Made by a program: the position numbers and the translations under genes. From Microbacterium sp. SLBN-154 (lineage in GTDB: Bacteria; Actinomycetota; Actinomycetes; Actinomycetales; Microbacteriaceae), in assembly GCF_006715565.1 (NCBI RefSeq), contig NZ_VFNL01000001.1:2232001-2296000 (forward strand): DNA of 64,000 bases, written 5' to 3'. Positions 9,099-20,560 of the stretch are shown here, piece after piece. Every line of letters begins with the position of its first letter. Within the stretch, counting starts at the first letter, position 1. The notes beneath the pieces were generated by a model. It was not told the origin of the DNA. It saw nothing but the letters and a program-made list of their open reading frames with translations, and did not search any database.

Positions 9099-10078
9099 TC
9101 GTTCACCGCTCTCCCGGCGACGACCGCGTCCACGGCGTCGACGAGGTCGGGATGTGAGAACTCGTATCCCGCGTCGGTGAGAACACCAGGCAGCACCCAC
9201 CGGCTCTTCAGGATGAGCTCCGGCTCGGTCCGCAACAGCCACATGGCGGGCTCCAGCATCCATCTCCACGACGCGAGCCCCAGCGGCATGCCGACGGCGC
9301 GACGAAGAGTGCGCATGAGTTCGGCGTTGTCACTCGGGTGCGGACTGGACAGATTCACGGGACCCTCGAGGTCGTCGTGATCGATGAGGAATCGGATGGC
9401 GCCGATGACGTCGTCGAGGTGGATCCAGCTGAACTTCTGGCGACCTCGCGTGCGGTACACCGGCGGCCCGACGTCAGGCCCGGACGGGTCGGGGCCGATG
9501 CCGCGATATCGTCGGTGCGCAAACCAGGGCCCGTCGTGCTGCGGACCGCCGAGGCCGAGGCGAGCGAGGGCGAGCAGGAGTCTCGTGGCGGGTCCGTCGC
9601 CGAGCACGATGGCCATCCGAAGCGCGATACGCCGGGTCTCGGGGAGATCGCCCGCGAAGAATTCCCGTTCCCAGTTCCGGGCGACGTCCACGGAGAACCC
9701 GTCGCCGATCCGGCCGTCTTCTTCGGTGTGGGGCCGATCCATCGTATGGGCGTAGATCGTCGCGGTCGACGAGTTGAGCCATACCTTCGGCGGGCGTGAG
9801 GCCGCGGCGATCGCGTCGCGCAGCACCGCGGTCGTCCGTACGCGAGACCGGAGGATCTCGTCGCGATTTGCATCGGTGTACCGGCAGTTGACGCTCTTCC
9901 CCGCCATGTTCACGACGACGTCGGCCCCGTCCACCGCGGCGGCGATAGCGACCGGATCGTGCCAGGACACCGCCTCACGTCGGCCGATCCGGACCACGTC
10001 GTAGCCGTCTGCTGCGAGAGCCTCGGCGAGAGCACCACCGATGAAGCCGCTCGCGCCGGCCACGACTGCCCGGGGCAT
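9074..10078 (-). CDS. TIGR01777 family NAD-dependent epimerase/dehydratase-like protein
   Basis: Short-chain dehydrogenase-like protein of the TIGR01777/YfcH group, with an N-terminal NAD(P) Rossmann fold (VVAGASGFIGG within the first 15 residues) and a C-terminal DUF1731-type region ending with the LLRTEPELILKSRWVLPG block. ATG at 10078 (MPRAVVAG) is chosen because AGGGGAG lies 5 nt upstream; a TTG at 10099 is in frame but lacks one. The product has 334 aa. The usual YxxxK catalytic pair is not obvious, as in much of this group, and the substrate is unknown. Its end overlaps the small convergent gene. Confidence 0.85.
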   Translation of the reverse strand: MPRAVVAGASGFIGGALAEALAADGYDVVRIGRREAVSWHDPVAIAAAVDGADVVVNMAGKSVNCRYTDANRDEILRSRVRTTAVLRDAIAAASRPPKVWLNSSTATIYAHTMDRPHTEEDGRIGDGFSVDVARNWEREFFAGDLPETRRIALRMAIVLGDGPATRLLLALARLGLGGPQHDGPWFAHRRYRGIGPDPSGPDVGPPVYRTRGRQKFSWIHLDDVIGAIRFLIDHDDLEGPVNLSSPHPSDNAELMRTLRRAVGMPLGLASWRWMLEPAMWLLRTEPELILKSRWVLPGVLTDAGYEFSHPDLVDAVDAVVAGRAVNDQAPRTAS

Positions 10079-10121
10079 CCGATCTCCCCTCGCAGTCAAG
10101 GTGACGCCGTTCTACGACGAA

Positions 10122-10141
10122 GCCCCCGATCGCTCGGGGGC
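10122..10141. terminator. Bidirectional hairpin terminator
   Basis: An 8-bp perfect stem (GCCCCCGA with TCGGGGGC) and a 4-nt loop lie between the tRNA-Ala gene and the TIGR01777 start. TTCTTC follows on the plus strand and TTCGTCGT on the minus strand. It most likely ends the minus-strand rsfS/tRNA-Ala transcript. Confidence 0.7.
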
Positions 10142-10149
10142 TTCTTCGG

Positions 10150-10222
10150 TGGACCTGAGGGGACTCGAACCCCTGACCCCCTGCATGCCATGCAGGTGCG
10201 CTACCAGCTGCGCCACAGGCCC
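10150..10222 (-). tRNA. tRNA-Ala (anticodon GGC)
   Basis: A full cloverleaf of 73 nt is visible on the minus strand. It has a 7-bp acceptor stem (GGGCCTG with CAGGTCC, one G-T pair), a D-arm with the GCGCAG...GGTAGCGC block, an anticodon stem CCTGC/GCAGG with loop ATGGCAT giving anticodon GGC, and a T-arm AGGGG-TTCGAGT-CCCCT. The discriminator is A and CCA is not encoded. It lies 42 bp after rsfS and is followed by a terminator, so it may be part of the same transcript. Confidence 0.97.
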
Positions 10223-10264
10223 GGATGTCGCCTCACGAGGCAACCCCACAAGATTACTACATCG

Positions 10265-10669
10265 TCAGGCGTGCCTCGAACCACTCCCGGCGTCGGTCTC
10301 ACCGGCGTGTGCAGGGAGCTCGATCGGAACGACCGGGCAGTCCTTCCACAGCCGCTCGAGCCCGTAGAAGATCCGCTCCTCTTCGTGGAAGACGTGGACC
10401 ACCAGGTCCCCGAAGTCCAGGAGCACCCAGCGCGCCTCCTGCCGCCCTTCGCGGCGGAGCCGCTTGTGCCCCGCCTCGAGCAGCTTCTGCTCAACCTCGT
10501 CGGCGATGGCCGCGACATTGCGCTCGCTGCGTCCCGTCGCGAGGAGGAAGATGTCGACGAGAGGCAGCGGCTCCGACACGTCGAGGGCGACGAGATCCTC
10601 GGCCCCCTTCGCGTCCGCCGCGGCGGCGGCGATCTGCAGCATCTCCCGGGACGATTCCGTGGCCGTCAT
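10265..10669 (-). CDS. rsfS: Ribosome silencing factor RsfS (YbeB/Iojap)
   Basis: Binds ribosomal protein L14 on the large subunit and blocks subunit joining when nutrients are low. The 134-aa product matches the usual size and shows the family core DVSEPLPLVDIFLLATGRSERNV near residues 30-55, then the ARWVLLDFGDLVVHVF stretch with the conserved W-x-x-x-D pattern, and the LERLWKD end. ATG at 10669 overlaps the stop of the upstream membrane-protein gene by 4 nt (ATGA), so the two are translationally coupled. The order nadD, membrane protein, rsfS matches the common bacterial nadD-rsfS pairing. Confidence 0.95.
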   Translation of the reverse strand: MTATESSREMLQIAAAAADAKGAEDLVALDVSEPLPLVDIFLLATGRSERNVAAIADEVEQKLLEAGHKRLRREGRQEARWVLLDFGDLVVHVFHEEERIFYGLERLWKDCPVVPIELPAHAGETDAGSGSRHA

Positions 10670-11616
10670 GCGAACACCCCGCTGACGAAGGCGAGGATGA
10701 GAACCGCCGCCAGCGCAAGCGCGAGGGCACCGGCGGTGATGGCCAGGGCGATCATGAGTCGACTGCCCTTCTCGGGCGCCGGCGGCTGGATGATCTCGCC
10801 CGGAAGCTTCACCTGGCTGATCGCCGCACTGGCGGCGATCGGAGTCGGGGACGAATGCGCGGGGAGCTCGCCGTCGACGAGCACGGCGTCGACCTCCTTG
10901 CCGTCGGCGGCGCCCGGCGCATGACCGGTGGAGCCGAGTCCGTCGGGCAGGTTCAGCATGCCCGTGATGATGACCTCACCGGTGGCGTTCACCGGCGCCA
11001 TGATCTGCGGAGACGGCGTCTGCGAGACGATGAGGGCGTGCGGTGTGCTCGACGTGGACGCCGGGGCCCGGGTGAGGAGCTGATCGAAGGACGGCGGGAG
11101 ATCCACCTGCACCGCTTCGGCTTCGAGGAGCTCGGCGCCGAGCTTCGGGCTGACCGTGGCGCGCTCGGCTGCGGCGTCGCCGGTGCCGGAGTCCAGGGCG
11201 GAGGTGGAGGGGTCTTCGTGCGACACCGGTTCGGACACGTGGTCTTCGTCCGACGCGGTCGCCTCGGACGTCGCAGCCGGGCGCGGCGCCGCCTCGAGCA
11301 GGTCGGGTGTGATCACGGGCACCGATGCCGTGCGGATCCGCTCCTGCTGCCGCGCCTGTCGACGCGTGAGGGGTGAGACGCCGAGATCGACGGCGGAGTC
11401 GGCGACGGGCCGGGCGCCGATCACAGCCGGTTCCGCGGCTCGCGCCAGGGGCGCGGCGGCGACGTCGGCCTTGTCAGGCACTGTGTCGGCGGGCGCCGCG
11501 GTCTCTTGACGTGCCGCCTCGATCGCTTCCCGGCTGACGACCGGAGTCGCACCGGTGTTGCGGATCTCACGCAGTTGCTTGCGGGTCAGCGGGGGGTTCG
11601 CTGGGTTATCCGTCAT
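10666..11616 (-). CDS. Hypothetical single-pass membrane protein between nadD and rsfS
   Basis: Function not recognised. The 316-aa product has a cytoplasmic-looking Ala/Pro/Ser/Thr/Asp-rich low-complexity body containing two similar short blocks, [14 protein letters not shown] near the N-terminus and [16 protein letters not shown] near residue 80. A single strongly hydrophobic helix occupies about 290-315 at the very C-terminus, a tail-anchor-like topology. ATG at 11616 overlaps the nadD stop by 4 nt (11613-11616), with GGAG a few bases upstream; longer in-frame starts would lie inside nadD and were rejected. It is coupled at its own end to rsfS. The two repeated basic blocks may bind a partner; that is inference. 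Confidence 0.75.
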   Translation of the reverse strand: MTDNPANPPLTRKQLREIRNTGATPVVSREAIEAARQETAAPADTVPDKADVAAAPLARAAEPAVIGARPVADSAVDLGVSPLTRRQARQQERIRTASVPVITPDLLEAAPRPAATSEATASDEDHVSEPVSHEDPSTSALDSGTGDAAAERATVSPKLGAELLEAEAVQVDLPPSFDQLLTRAPASTSSTPHALIVSQTPSPQIMAPVNATGEVIITGMLNLPDGLGSTGHAPGAADGKEVDAVLVDGELPAHSSPTPIAASAAISQVKLPGEIIQPPAPEKGSRLMIALAITAGALALALAAVLILAFVSGVFA

Positions 11617-12209
11617 TCCTTGCTCCGGTAGAGGTGATGCTTGGCAATGTATTGCACGACGCCGTCCGGCACGAGGTACCACACCGGGTGGCCTCGGCGA
11701 ACGCGTTCTCGGCAATCGGTCGACGAGATGGCGAGCGCGGGGATCTGCAGCTGACTCACATCTTCGGTCGGCAAGCCCGCGGTGTCGAGGACGTGACCGG
11801 GACGAGAGACGGCGACGAAGTGGGCGAGATCCCACAGTTCATCATGGTCCCTCCAACTGAGAATTTGCGCTATGGCGTCGGCTCCGGTGATGAAGAACAG
11901 CTCGGCGTCGGGTCGCTGGTGCTTGAGATCGCGGAGAGTGTCGATCGTGTACGTCGGACCCAAGCGGTTGATGTCCACCCGACTGACGGTGAACCGGGGA
12001 TTGGAGGCGGTGGCGATCACCGTCATGAGGTAGCGGTGCTCGCTGTCGCTGACGCGGGTCTTCTGCCACGGGTTCCCCGTGGGGACGAAGACGACCTCAT
12101 CGAGATCGAACGACTGCGCCACTTCGCTGGCCGCGACGAGGTGGCCGTGGTGGATGGGATCGAACGTCCCACCCATCACCCCGATCCTCGGGGGACGCGC
12201 CGAACTCAT
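11613..12209 (-). CDS. nadD: Nicotinate-nucleotide adenylyltransferase
   Basis: Makes nicotinate adenine dinucleotide from nicotinate mononucleotide and ATP in NAD synthesis. The 198-aa protein has the nucleotidyltransferase HxGH-type signature in [12 protein letters not shown] (near residues 14-25) and the C-terminal ISSTDCR motif, the SSTxxR ATP-binding element. Size is typical. ATG at 12209 lies 9 bp after the small membrane-protein gene, and the gene overlaps the next one by 4 nt. It belongs to the minus-strand run from 12446 to tRNA-Ala. Confidence 0.96.
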   Translation of the reverse strand: MSSARPPRIGVMGGTFDPIHHGHLVAASEVAQSFDLDEVVFVPTGNPWQKTRVSDSEHRYLMTVIATASNPRFTVSRVDINRLGPTYTIDTLRDLKHQRPDAELFFITGADAIAQILSWRDHDELWDLAHFVAVSRPGHVLDTAGLPTEDVSQLQIPALAISSTDCRERVRRGHPVWYLVPDGVVQYIAKHHLYRSKE

Positions 12210-12218
12210 GCGCTCGGC

Positions 12219-12446
12219 CTAGTGGCCGTGCCCCGCCTTCACGATGTCGTTCGCGTGGGCCTGCGAGTAGGCCTCCGCCTTGTGCGCATGACGGTTGGCC
12301 ACGTTGCGATACGAGGCGGTGACGAGGGCGAGAGCTGCGAAGACGATGATGGCGACGATGCCGTACCACACGGTCTCCAGCGCCACGTTCCCGTGGGACT
12401 CGGCCTCTTCGGCGGCGAGGCTGACAAGCGTCGCGAAGGTCGTCAT
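12219..12446 (-). CDS. Small conserved membrane protein, 75 aa
   Basis: Not assigned to a characterised family. It has a short acidic N-terminus, one transmembrane helix (about residues 27-47, WYGIVAIIVFAALALVTASY) and a histidine-rich basic tail (NRHAHKAEAY...GHGH) that would face the cytoplasm or bind metal. CGGAG upstream of ATG 12446 is a suitable ribosome binding site. TAGACT about 40 nt upstream, just after the proA stop, is a candidate -10 box, so this gene may begin a new transcript running nadD to rsfS. Confidence 0.75.
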   Translation of the reverse strand: MTTFATLVSLAAEEAESHGNVALETVWYGIVAIIVFAALALVTASYRNVANRHAHKAEAYSQAHANDIVKAGHGH

Positions 12447-12494
12447 TCGGGCTCCGTTCGTTTTCCCGGGTGCAGGCGTTCCCAGTCTAGGCGG

Positions 12495-13796
12495 TCAGCC
12501 GCGCACCTGCCCGGCACCCCGCGCGATCCACTTCGCGCTGGTGAGCTCGGCCAGACCCATCGGACCGCGGGCGTGAAGCTTCTGCGTGGAGATGCCGACT
12601 TCCGCTCCGAAGCCGAACTCGCCGCCGTCGGTGAACCGTGTCGAGGCATTCACCATCACCACCGCCGAGTCGACCTCCGCGATGAATCGCTCGGCGCTGG
12701 CGTCGTCCATCGTGATGATCGATTCGGTGTGCTGCGTGGAGTAGCGACGGATGTGATCCAGCGCGTCGTCCAGGTCGTCGACGACGCGCATCGCGACATC
12801 CAGGCTGAGGTACTCCGCTGCCCAATCCTCGTCGGTCGCGGGAACACCCCGACCCGCCAATGCCAGGACGGTCTCGTCCCCGTGGACGGTCACGCCCCGG
12901 GTGACGAGAGCATCGACCACCGCGGGCACCAGCCGTTCCGCGGCGGCGCGATGGACCAGCACCGTCTCGACGGCGTTGCAGACACTCGGTCGCTGCACCT
13001 TGGCGTTGACGACGATGTCGCGCGCCCATTCGAGCGGGGCCGTCTCATCCAGGACGATGTGGACGACTCCGGCTCCGGTCTCGATCACCGGGACGGTGGA
13101 CTCGGTCACGACGGTGTGGATGAGATCTGCGCTCCCCCGCGGTACGAGGACGTCGATCATCCCCCGCGCCGTCATGAGCGCGCGAGCGCCGTCACGCCCG
13201 AAGGGGTCCACCGTCTGGATCGCCTCGGGATCGACGCCCACGGAAGCCAGAGCACGCCGCATCGCCGAGACGATCGCGGCGTTGCTCGAGAGCGCTGCAC
13301 TCCCGCCGCGGAGGACCACGGCGTTCCCCGAACGCAACGCCAAGGCGGTGATGTCGACGGTGACGTTCGGCCGGGCCTCGTAGATGGCTCCCACCACACC
13401 GAAGGGCACCGCCACCTTGGTCAACGCCACGCCATTGGGCAGTGTCCGTCGGTCGATGATGCGCCCGACGGGGTCGGGGAGGGCGCTGATCTCCCGCACT
13501 GCTTCGGCGAGAGCGGCCACACGCGCCTCATCCAGCGCGAGTCGATCCTGCAGCGCCTCGGAGAGACCGGACTCGCGTCCCCGTTCGAGATCGTCCGCGT
13601 TCGCCGCGATGATCCGGTCGGCGGCGCCGACGATCTCATCGGCGATCGCCTGGAGCGCCTGCCGCTTCTGCGCGTCGGTGAGCAGACCGATCGAGCGGGC
13701 GGCATCCTTGGCCTTCGACATGCGGGATGCGGCGCTGTCGTCGAAGACGGCGTCCTCGGCTGCGTCGGAGGCCGGTGAGGCGGAGAGCGTCGACAT
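12495..13796 (-). CDS. proA: Gamma-glutamyl phosphate reductase
   Basis: NADPH-dependent reduction of gamma-glutamyl phosphate to glutamate semialdehyde, the second step of proline synthesis. The 433-aa product shows the aldehyde-dehydrogenase-like fold with PFGVVGAIYEARPNV, the catalytic Cys in QRPSVCNAVE, and the FGFGAEVGISTQ block near the end. ATG at 13796 is preferred because CTGGAGG precedes it; a GTG at 13835 overlapping the proB stop by 4 nt is possible but has no ribosome binding site. It directly follows proB. Confidence 0.96.
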   Translation of the reverse strand: MSTLSASPASDAAEDAVFDDSAASRMSKAKDAARSIGLLTDAQKRQALQAIADEIVGAADRIIAANADDLERGRESGLSEALQDRLALDEARVAALAEAVREISALPDPVGRIIDRRTLPNGVALTKVAVPFGVVGAIYEARPNVTVDITALALRSGNAVVLRGGSAALSSNAAIVSAMRRALASVGVDPEAIQTVDPFGRDGARALMTARGMIDVLVPRGSADLIHTVVTESTVPVIETGAGVVHIVLDETAPLEWARDIVVNAKVQRPSVCNAVETVLVHRAAAERLVPAVVDALVTRGVTVHGDETVLALAGRGVPATDEDWAAEYLSLDVAMRVVDDLDDALDHIRRYSTQHTESIITMDDASAERFIAEVDSAVVMVNASTRFTDGGEFGFGAEVGISTQKLHARGPMGLAELTSAKWIARGAGQVRG

Positions 13797-13831
13797 GCCT
13801 CCAGGGTATCGAGCCGGCGCGTGCCCGTCGG

Positions 13832-16507
<2,676 letters not shown>

Positions 16508-16525
16508 CTCTACGTCTCCCTGGGC

Positions 16526-16834
16526 TTACTTGATGCCGGTGATCTTGACGCGCGTGAGGTCCTGACGGTGCCCCTGGCGCTTCTTGTAACCGGTCTTGTT
16601 CTTGAACTTCTGGATCACGATCTTGGGGCCGCGCTCCTCGCCGAGGACCTCGGCGGTCACGGTGACCTTCGCGAGCTTGTCGGCATCGGTCGTCACGGCG
16701 TCGCCGTCGACGAGCAGAACCGCGGGGAGCTCGAGCTTGTCGCCCACCTTCGCCTGCTGGCGGTCGAGGACGACGATGGTGCCGACCTCCACCTTCTCCT
16801 GCCGGCCGCCGGCGCGCACAACTGCGTAAACCAC
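16526..16834 (-). CDS. rplU: Ribosomal protein L21
   Basis: Large-subunit protein that binds 23S rRNA. GTG at 16834 ([15 protein letters not shown]) gives 102 residues, the usual length; longer reading would extend into the leader. AGGTG lies upstream as ribosome binding site. It is the first gene of the rplU-rpmA-obg-proBA group, with a clear promoter at 16920-16948 and an untranslated leader of about 80 nt. Confidence 0.98.
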   Translation of the reverse strand: MVYAVVRAGGRQEKVEVGTIVVLDRQQAKVGDKLELPAVLLVDGDAVTTDADKLAKVTVTAEVLGEERGPKIVIQKFKNKTGYKKRQGHRQDLTRVKITGIK

Positions 16835-16919
16835 TTCACACCTGTTTTTCTTCTGGGAGCGCACGCGCTCGGGATGTCACACAAGACGTGGTGCGGATTT
16901 CTCGACGCACCAAAGAAAT

Positions 16920-16948
16920 ACTTTACCGGATGCCGGGACCACAGGCAA
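16920..16948 (-). promoter_or_regulatory. Promoter of rplU operon
   Basis: On the minus strand TTGCCT (16948-16943) and TAAAGT (16925-16920) are separated by 17 bp, a good housekeeping-sigma match. Transcription would begin near 16913, about 80 nt before the rplU start. It faces away from the DUF4031 promoter. Confidence 0.7.
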
Positions 16949-16991
16949 AAGCCCGTGCCCGCGTGTCCGGAGCGGGCCCTAGGATCAGCGG

Positions 16992-17273
16992 ATGGCGATC
17001 CTGATCGATGAGCCCCGCTGGCCCGCCCACGGACGGTTGTGGTCGCACCTGATCAGCGACAGCGACCTCGATGAACTCCACGCTTTCGCTGCGGCGACGG
17101 GCATCCCCCGCCGGGGATTCGATCTGGACCACTACGACGTCCCTGAGGAGTCGTACGACCGCCTGGTAAGCGCCGGCGCACGCCCGGTCGACGGCCACGA
17201 ACTCGTCCGGGCGCTGCTGGCGTCAGGGCTGCGCGTCACCGCGCGCGAGCGTCGGAACCGCATCTCTCACTGA
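16992..17273 (+). CDS. DUF4031 domain-containing protein
   Basis: Small actinobacterial protein of unknown function, 93 aa. It matches the DUF4031 pattern: MAILIDEPRWPAHGRLWSHL at the start, then ELHAFAAATGIPRRGFDLDHYDVP, and a C-terminal RPVDGHELVRALLASGLRV. The DEP..W..HGR and FD.DHYD stretches carry many polar conserved residues that suggest an enzyme or nucleotide-binding site, but no activity is known. ATG at 16992 is 6 nt after TAGGAT, suggesting leaderless translation. The end overlaps the convergent RNase E gene by 7 bp. Confidence 0.85.
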   Translation: MAILIDEPRWPAHGRLWSHLISDSDLDELHAFAAATGIPRRGFDLDHYDVPEESYDRLVSAGARPVDGHELVRALLASGLRVTARERRNRISH

Positions 17274-19666
17274 GGCGGGTCGACCGGCGCGTGGCTGACC
17301 GGCGTCCCCGTCAGTGCGGCGGTGGTGACGCGCCGGCGCGCGCGACCCTGGCCGGGGGCCTTCGGTTCGGGGAGGGCATCCAGCACGGAGTCGAGCAGGA
17401 GCTCCGCTTCGGACTTCGGTCCCTTCCCGGCATCCGGACGCTTCTTGCGAGGCTTCTTGGGACGCTCCCGGTCTGTCGCGCGTTCGACGCCGTCCTCGAC
17501 GATGGCCTCGGCGACCGCTTCGACCACCGCGGGCGGGATCTCCGAGCGCTCGTCCTCTGCGTGCGGCTGGATCGTCGACGCGGCGATCTGAGCGAGCGCC
17601 GACTTGACGCCCTCGGTGATCACATGCGTGCCCTGCGAACCGCCGTTGGAGGACGATCCGTTGCGTGGTCGACGACCGCTCGAGCTCGTGCCTGCCGCGC
17701 GGTGCTTGGAGACGGGATCGTGGTGGACGATGATCCCGCGACCCGCGCAGACCTCGCACGCCTCGCTGAAGGTCTCCAGCAGGCCGAGTCCGAGCTTCTT
17801 CCGTGTCATCTGGACGAGGCCGAGCGACGTGACCTCCGCCACCTGATGCTTCGTGCGGTCGCGGCTGAGGCACTCGACCATGCGTCGGAGGACGAGGTCG
17901 CGGTTGGATTCCAGCACCATGTCGATGAAGTCGACCACGATGATGCCGCCGATGTCACGCAGGCGGAGCTGGCGGACGATCTCCTCGGCCGCTTCGAGGT
18001 TGTTCTTCGTGACGGTCTCTTCGAGGTTGCCCCCAGAGCCGACGAACTTCCCGGTGTTGACGTCGATGACGGTCATCGCCTCGGTGCGGTCGATCACGAG
18101 CGATCCGCCGGAGGGCAGCCACACCTTGCGGTCGAGGGCCTTCTCGATCTGCTCGGTGATGCGGAACTCGTCGAACGGGTCGGCGTCGCCCTCGAAACGG
18201 GTGACCCGCTCGAGCAGGTCGGGCGCGACGCTCTGCAGGTACGACGTGATCGTCTGGAAGGCGTCGTCGCCCTGGATCAGCATCTTGGAGAAGTCCTCGT
18301 TGAAGACGTCGCGGACGATCTTCACGAGCAGGTCGGGCTCTGCGTGCAGCAGCGCCGGAGCCGGCATCGATTCGACCTGCCGGCTGATGTGCTCCCACTG
18401 GGTGGTGAGGCGCTGGACGTCGTGCGTCAACTGGTCCTCGGTGGCGCCTTCGGCCGCGGTGCGGACGATCACACCCGACGACTCGGGAAGCACTTCCTTG
18501 AGGATGCGCTTGAGCCGGGCGCGCTCGGTGTCGGGGAGCTTCCTGGAGATCCCGTTCATCGCGCCACCGGGGACGTACACCAGGTAGCGACCGGGGAGGG
18601 AGATCTGGCTGGTGAGACGAGCCCCCTTGTGCCCGACCGGATCCTTCGTGACCTGCACGAGCACCTTGTCGCCGGACTTCAGCGCCAGCTCGATCCGGCG
18701 CGGCTGGTTGCCGGTCTCGACGGCATCCCAGTCGACCTCGCCCGAGTAGAGCACGGCATTGCGACCGCGGCCGATGTCGACGAAGGCCGCTTCCATGCTG
18801 GGGAGGACGTTCTGCACGCGGCCGAGGTAGACGTTTCCGATGAGGGAGGCGTCCTGGTGCCGGGCCACGTAGTGCTCGACGAGGACGTTGTCCTCGAGAA
18901 CGGCGATCTGGATGCGTCCGGCCTTGGATCGGACGATCATGACCCGGTCGACGGCCTCACGGCGCGCGAGGAATTCCGCCTCGGTCACGACGGCGCGGCG
19001 CCGTCCGGCCTCGCGGCCGTCGCGGCGACGCTGTTTCTTCGCCTCCAGCCGGGTCGACCCCTTGATGCGCTGAGGCTCGGTCACGAGCTCGACGGCACGC
19101 TGACGCGGCTGCTCGTCGCGGTCTCGACCCTGGTCGCCGTCATCGTCGCGACCTTCCGATCCGCCGCGGCGCCGACGACGCTTCGACGACGTCGCCGTCG
19201 GCGTGCTCTGCTCGGAGCGAGGAGGGCGGGAGGGAAGCGCGGGAAGGGGAGGGAGATCCGGGGCGTAGAAGTGCAGCGTGGTCGACACCGACGAAACGAA
19301 CACCTCCGGCAGGAGTCCGAGACTCACGGCGGTGGGCGGCCCCTGGGGTGTCTCCTCGCCCTGAGGGGCAGAGGACGACGACTCGACGGTCTCCTCGGCT
19401 GCGGGGACATCCTCGCCGTTGCCGGGCTCGGCGGCCTGCTCATCGACGGACGCCGCATCGGTGGACTCCGTCGGCGACGGCTCGACCGGTGCATCGCTCT
19501 GGGGCGCCCTCTCGGCGGAGTCGGTCTCGGGTGCCGGTGCGCCGTCCTCGTAGACCGCGATCGACTCGATCAGGGCCGCGGTCTCGTCCTCGGCCGCATC
19601 CGGCGTCGGGGCGGTAGGGCCCTCTGTGGAAGGTTCGACATGCTGTTCGTTCTCATCGGCCATCAC
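17267..19666 (-). CDS. rne: Ribonuclease E/G family endoribonuclease
   Basis: Endonuclease for mRNA decay and rRNA/tRNA processing. The 799-aa protein has an acidic, disordered N-terminal extension (1-155), a basic patch (160-225, runs of Arg), the S1 domain (about 275-350), then the catalytic region with metal ligands in TVIDVNTGKF and VVDFIDM, and the zinc-link cysteines CEVCAGRG. The C-terminal tail is short and basic. This layout, with the catalytic core in the middle, matches actinobacterial RNase E rather than E. coli. GTG at 19666 has AAGGAG 7 nt upstream; ATG at 19663 is the alternative. It has a long structured leader. Confidence 0.95.
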   Translation of the reverse strand: MMADENEQHVEPSTEGPTAPTPDAAEDETAALIESIAVYEDGAPAPETDSAERAPQSDAPVEPSPTESTDAASVDEQAAEPGNGEDVPAAEETVESSSSAPQGEETPQGPPTAVSLGLLPEVFVSSVSTTLHFYAPDLPPLPALPSRPPRSEQSTPTATSSKRRRRRGGSEGRDDDGDQGRDRDEQPRQRAVELVTEPQRIKGSTRLEAKKQRRRDGREAGRRRAVVTEAEFLARREAVDRVMIVRSKAGRIQIAVLEDNVLVEHYVARHQDASLIGNVYLGRVQNVLPSMEAAFVDIGRGRNAVLYSGEVDWDAVETGNQPRRIELALKSGDKVLVQVTKDPVGHKGARLTSQISLPGRYLVYVPGGAMNGISRKLPDTERARLKRILKEVLPESSGVIVRTAAEGATEDQLTHDVQRLTTQWEHISRQVESMPAPALLHAEPDLLVKIVRDVFNEDFSKMLIQGDDAFQTITSYLQSVAPDLLERVTRFEGDADPFDEFRITEQIEKALDRKVWLPSGGSLVIDRTEAMTVIDVNTGKFVGSGGNLEETVTKNNLEAAEEIVRQLRLRDIGGIIVVDFIDMVLESNRDLVLRRMVECLSRDRTKHQVAEVTSLGLVQMTRKKLGLGLLETFSEACEVCAGRGIIVHHDPVSKHRAAGTSSSGRRPRNGSSSNGGSQGTHVITEGVKSALAQIAASTIQPHAEDERSEIPPAVVEAVAEAIVEDGVERATDRERPKKPRKKRPDAGKGPKSEAELLLDSVLDALPEPKAPGQGRARRRVTTAALTGTPVSHAPVDPPQ

Positions 19667-19854
19667 TGGCTTACTCCTTGCGGGGCGACACCGCGCGTCG
19701 TCCGGCGAAATCTCTGGCGGCGCCGCACCTGCGGTGCCGCGAACTCACTGCGGTCTGCAGCCGGCCCGAGGCTCGGGCTGCGCGGGCGGTCATCGCCCGA
19801 AGTCTTCGCGATGCGGTGAGGCGGCGCGGCCGCCACGCATCAACGCTTATTATC
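19667..19854 (-). promoter_or_regulatory. Promoter and long structured leader of the RNase E gene
   Basis: GATAAT on the minus strand (19854-19849) is a good -10 box; no clear -35 is visible. Transcription would begin near 19842, leaving about 175 nt of leader. Two adjacent hairpins lie within it: GCCCGA/TCGGGC with a 3-nt loop (19764-19778), and CGGGCG/CGCCCG with a 5-nt loop (19783-19799). Long leaders mediate autoregulation of E. coli rne; the same here is inference. The rest of the gap to 19957 holds the VKOR promoter. Confidence 0.5.
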
Positions 19855-19957
19855 GCACACGGCGCAGATCGGGCACGGGTGCCTCGCCTTAGGGATTCGA
19901 CGAACGGCTCGCGGCACCTGCGGCACGCACTCAGGCTGCCGGTGTCAGAATCGAGCA

Positions 19958-20560
19958 ATGCCCGCTGCGTCTTCGCGTTCCCAGCCCCGTGCTCTGGCGA
20001 TCTGGCTCATCGTCGCCGGCGTCATCGGGTGGTGGGCGGCTTTCTCCCTGACGATGGAGCGGTTCCATCTGCTCGAGAACCCGGGATCCAGCGCCTCCTG
20101 CGATTTCAGTCCGCTGGTGCAGTGCGGCAAGAATCTCGAATCCGCCCAGGGTGCGGTGTTCGGATTCCCCAACCCGATCCTGGGTCTCGCGGGGTGGATC
20201 GCGCCGGTCGTCGTGGGGGCGGCGATCCTCTCGGGCGCTCGCTTCGCCCGTTGGTTCTGGCTTCTGTTCGAGCTCGGGATGACCCTGGCGTTCGCTTTCG
20301 TGGTGTGGCTGATCGCCCAGAGCATCTTCGTGCTCGGCACTCTGTGCCCGTGGTGCATGGTGACGTGGGTCGTGGCGATCCCGTCGTTCTATGCCGTCAC
20401 CCTGCACGTGATGCGAACCGGCATCCTTCCGGCTCCGAAGGCGATGCGTCGTGCAGCCGACCGACTCATGGGCTGGATTCCTCTTCTGGCGGTCCTCAGC
20501 TACGCGGTGGTGGCGATCCTCGCCCAGGTGCGACTGGACGTCCTCGGCTCGCTCTTCTGA
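19958..20560 (+). CDS. Vitamin K epoxide reductase (VKOR) family protein
   Basis: Membrane quinone reductase that reoxidises DsbA-type partners for disulfide formation in exported proteins; this is the actinobacterial counterpart of DsbB. The 200-aa protein has the loop pair Cys48 and Cys56 (SCDFSPLVQC), the conserved Asn-Pro region FPNPILGLAGW, and the active-site CPWC at 130-133, with hydrophobic helices near 13-33, 75-92, 100-128, 130-148 and 170-190. ATG at 19958 is 6 nt after CAGAAT, a possible -10 box. Its stop is adjacent to the end of ndk on the other strand. No thioredoxin-like domain is fused. Confidence 0.92.
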   Translation: MPAASSRSQPRALAIWLIVAGVIGWWAAFSLTMERFHLLENPGSSASCDFSPLVQCGKNLESAQGAVFGFPNPILGLAGWIAPVVVGAAILSGARFARWFWLLFELGMTLAFAFVVWLIAQSIFVLGTLCPWCMVTWVVAIPSFYAVTLHVMRTGILPAPKAMRRAADRLMGWIPLLAVLSYAVVAILAQVRLDVLGSLF

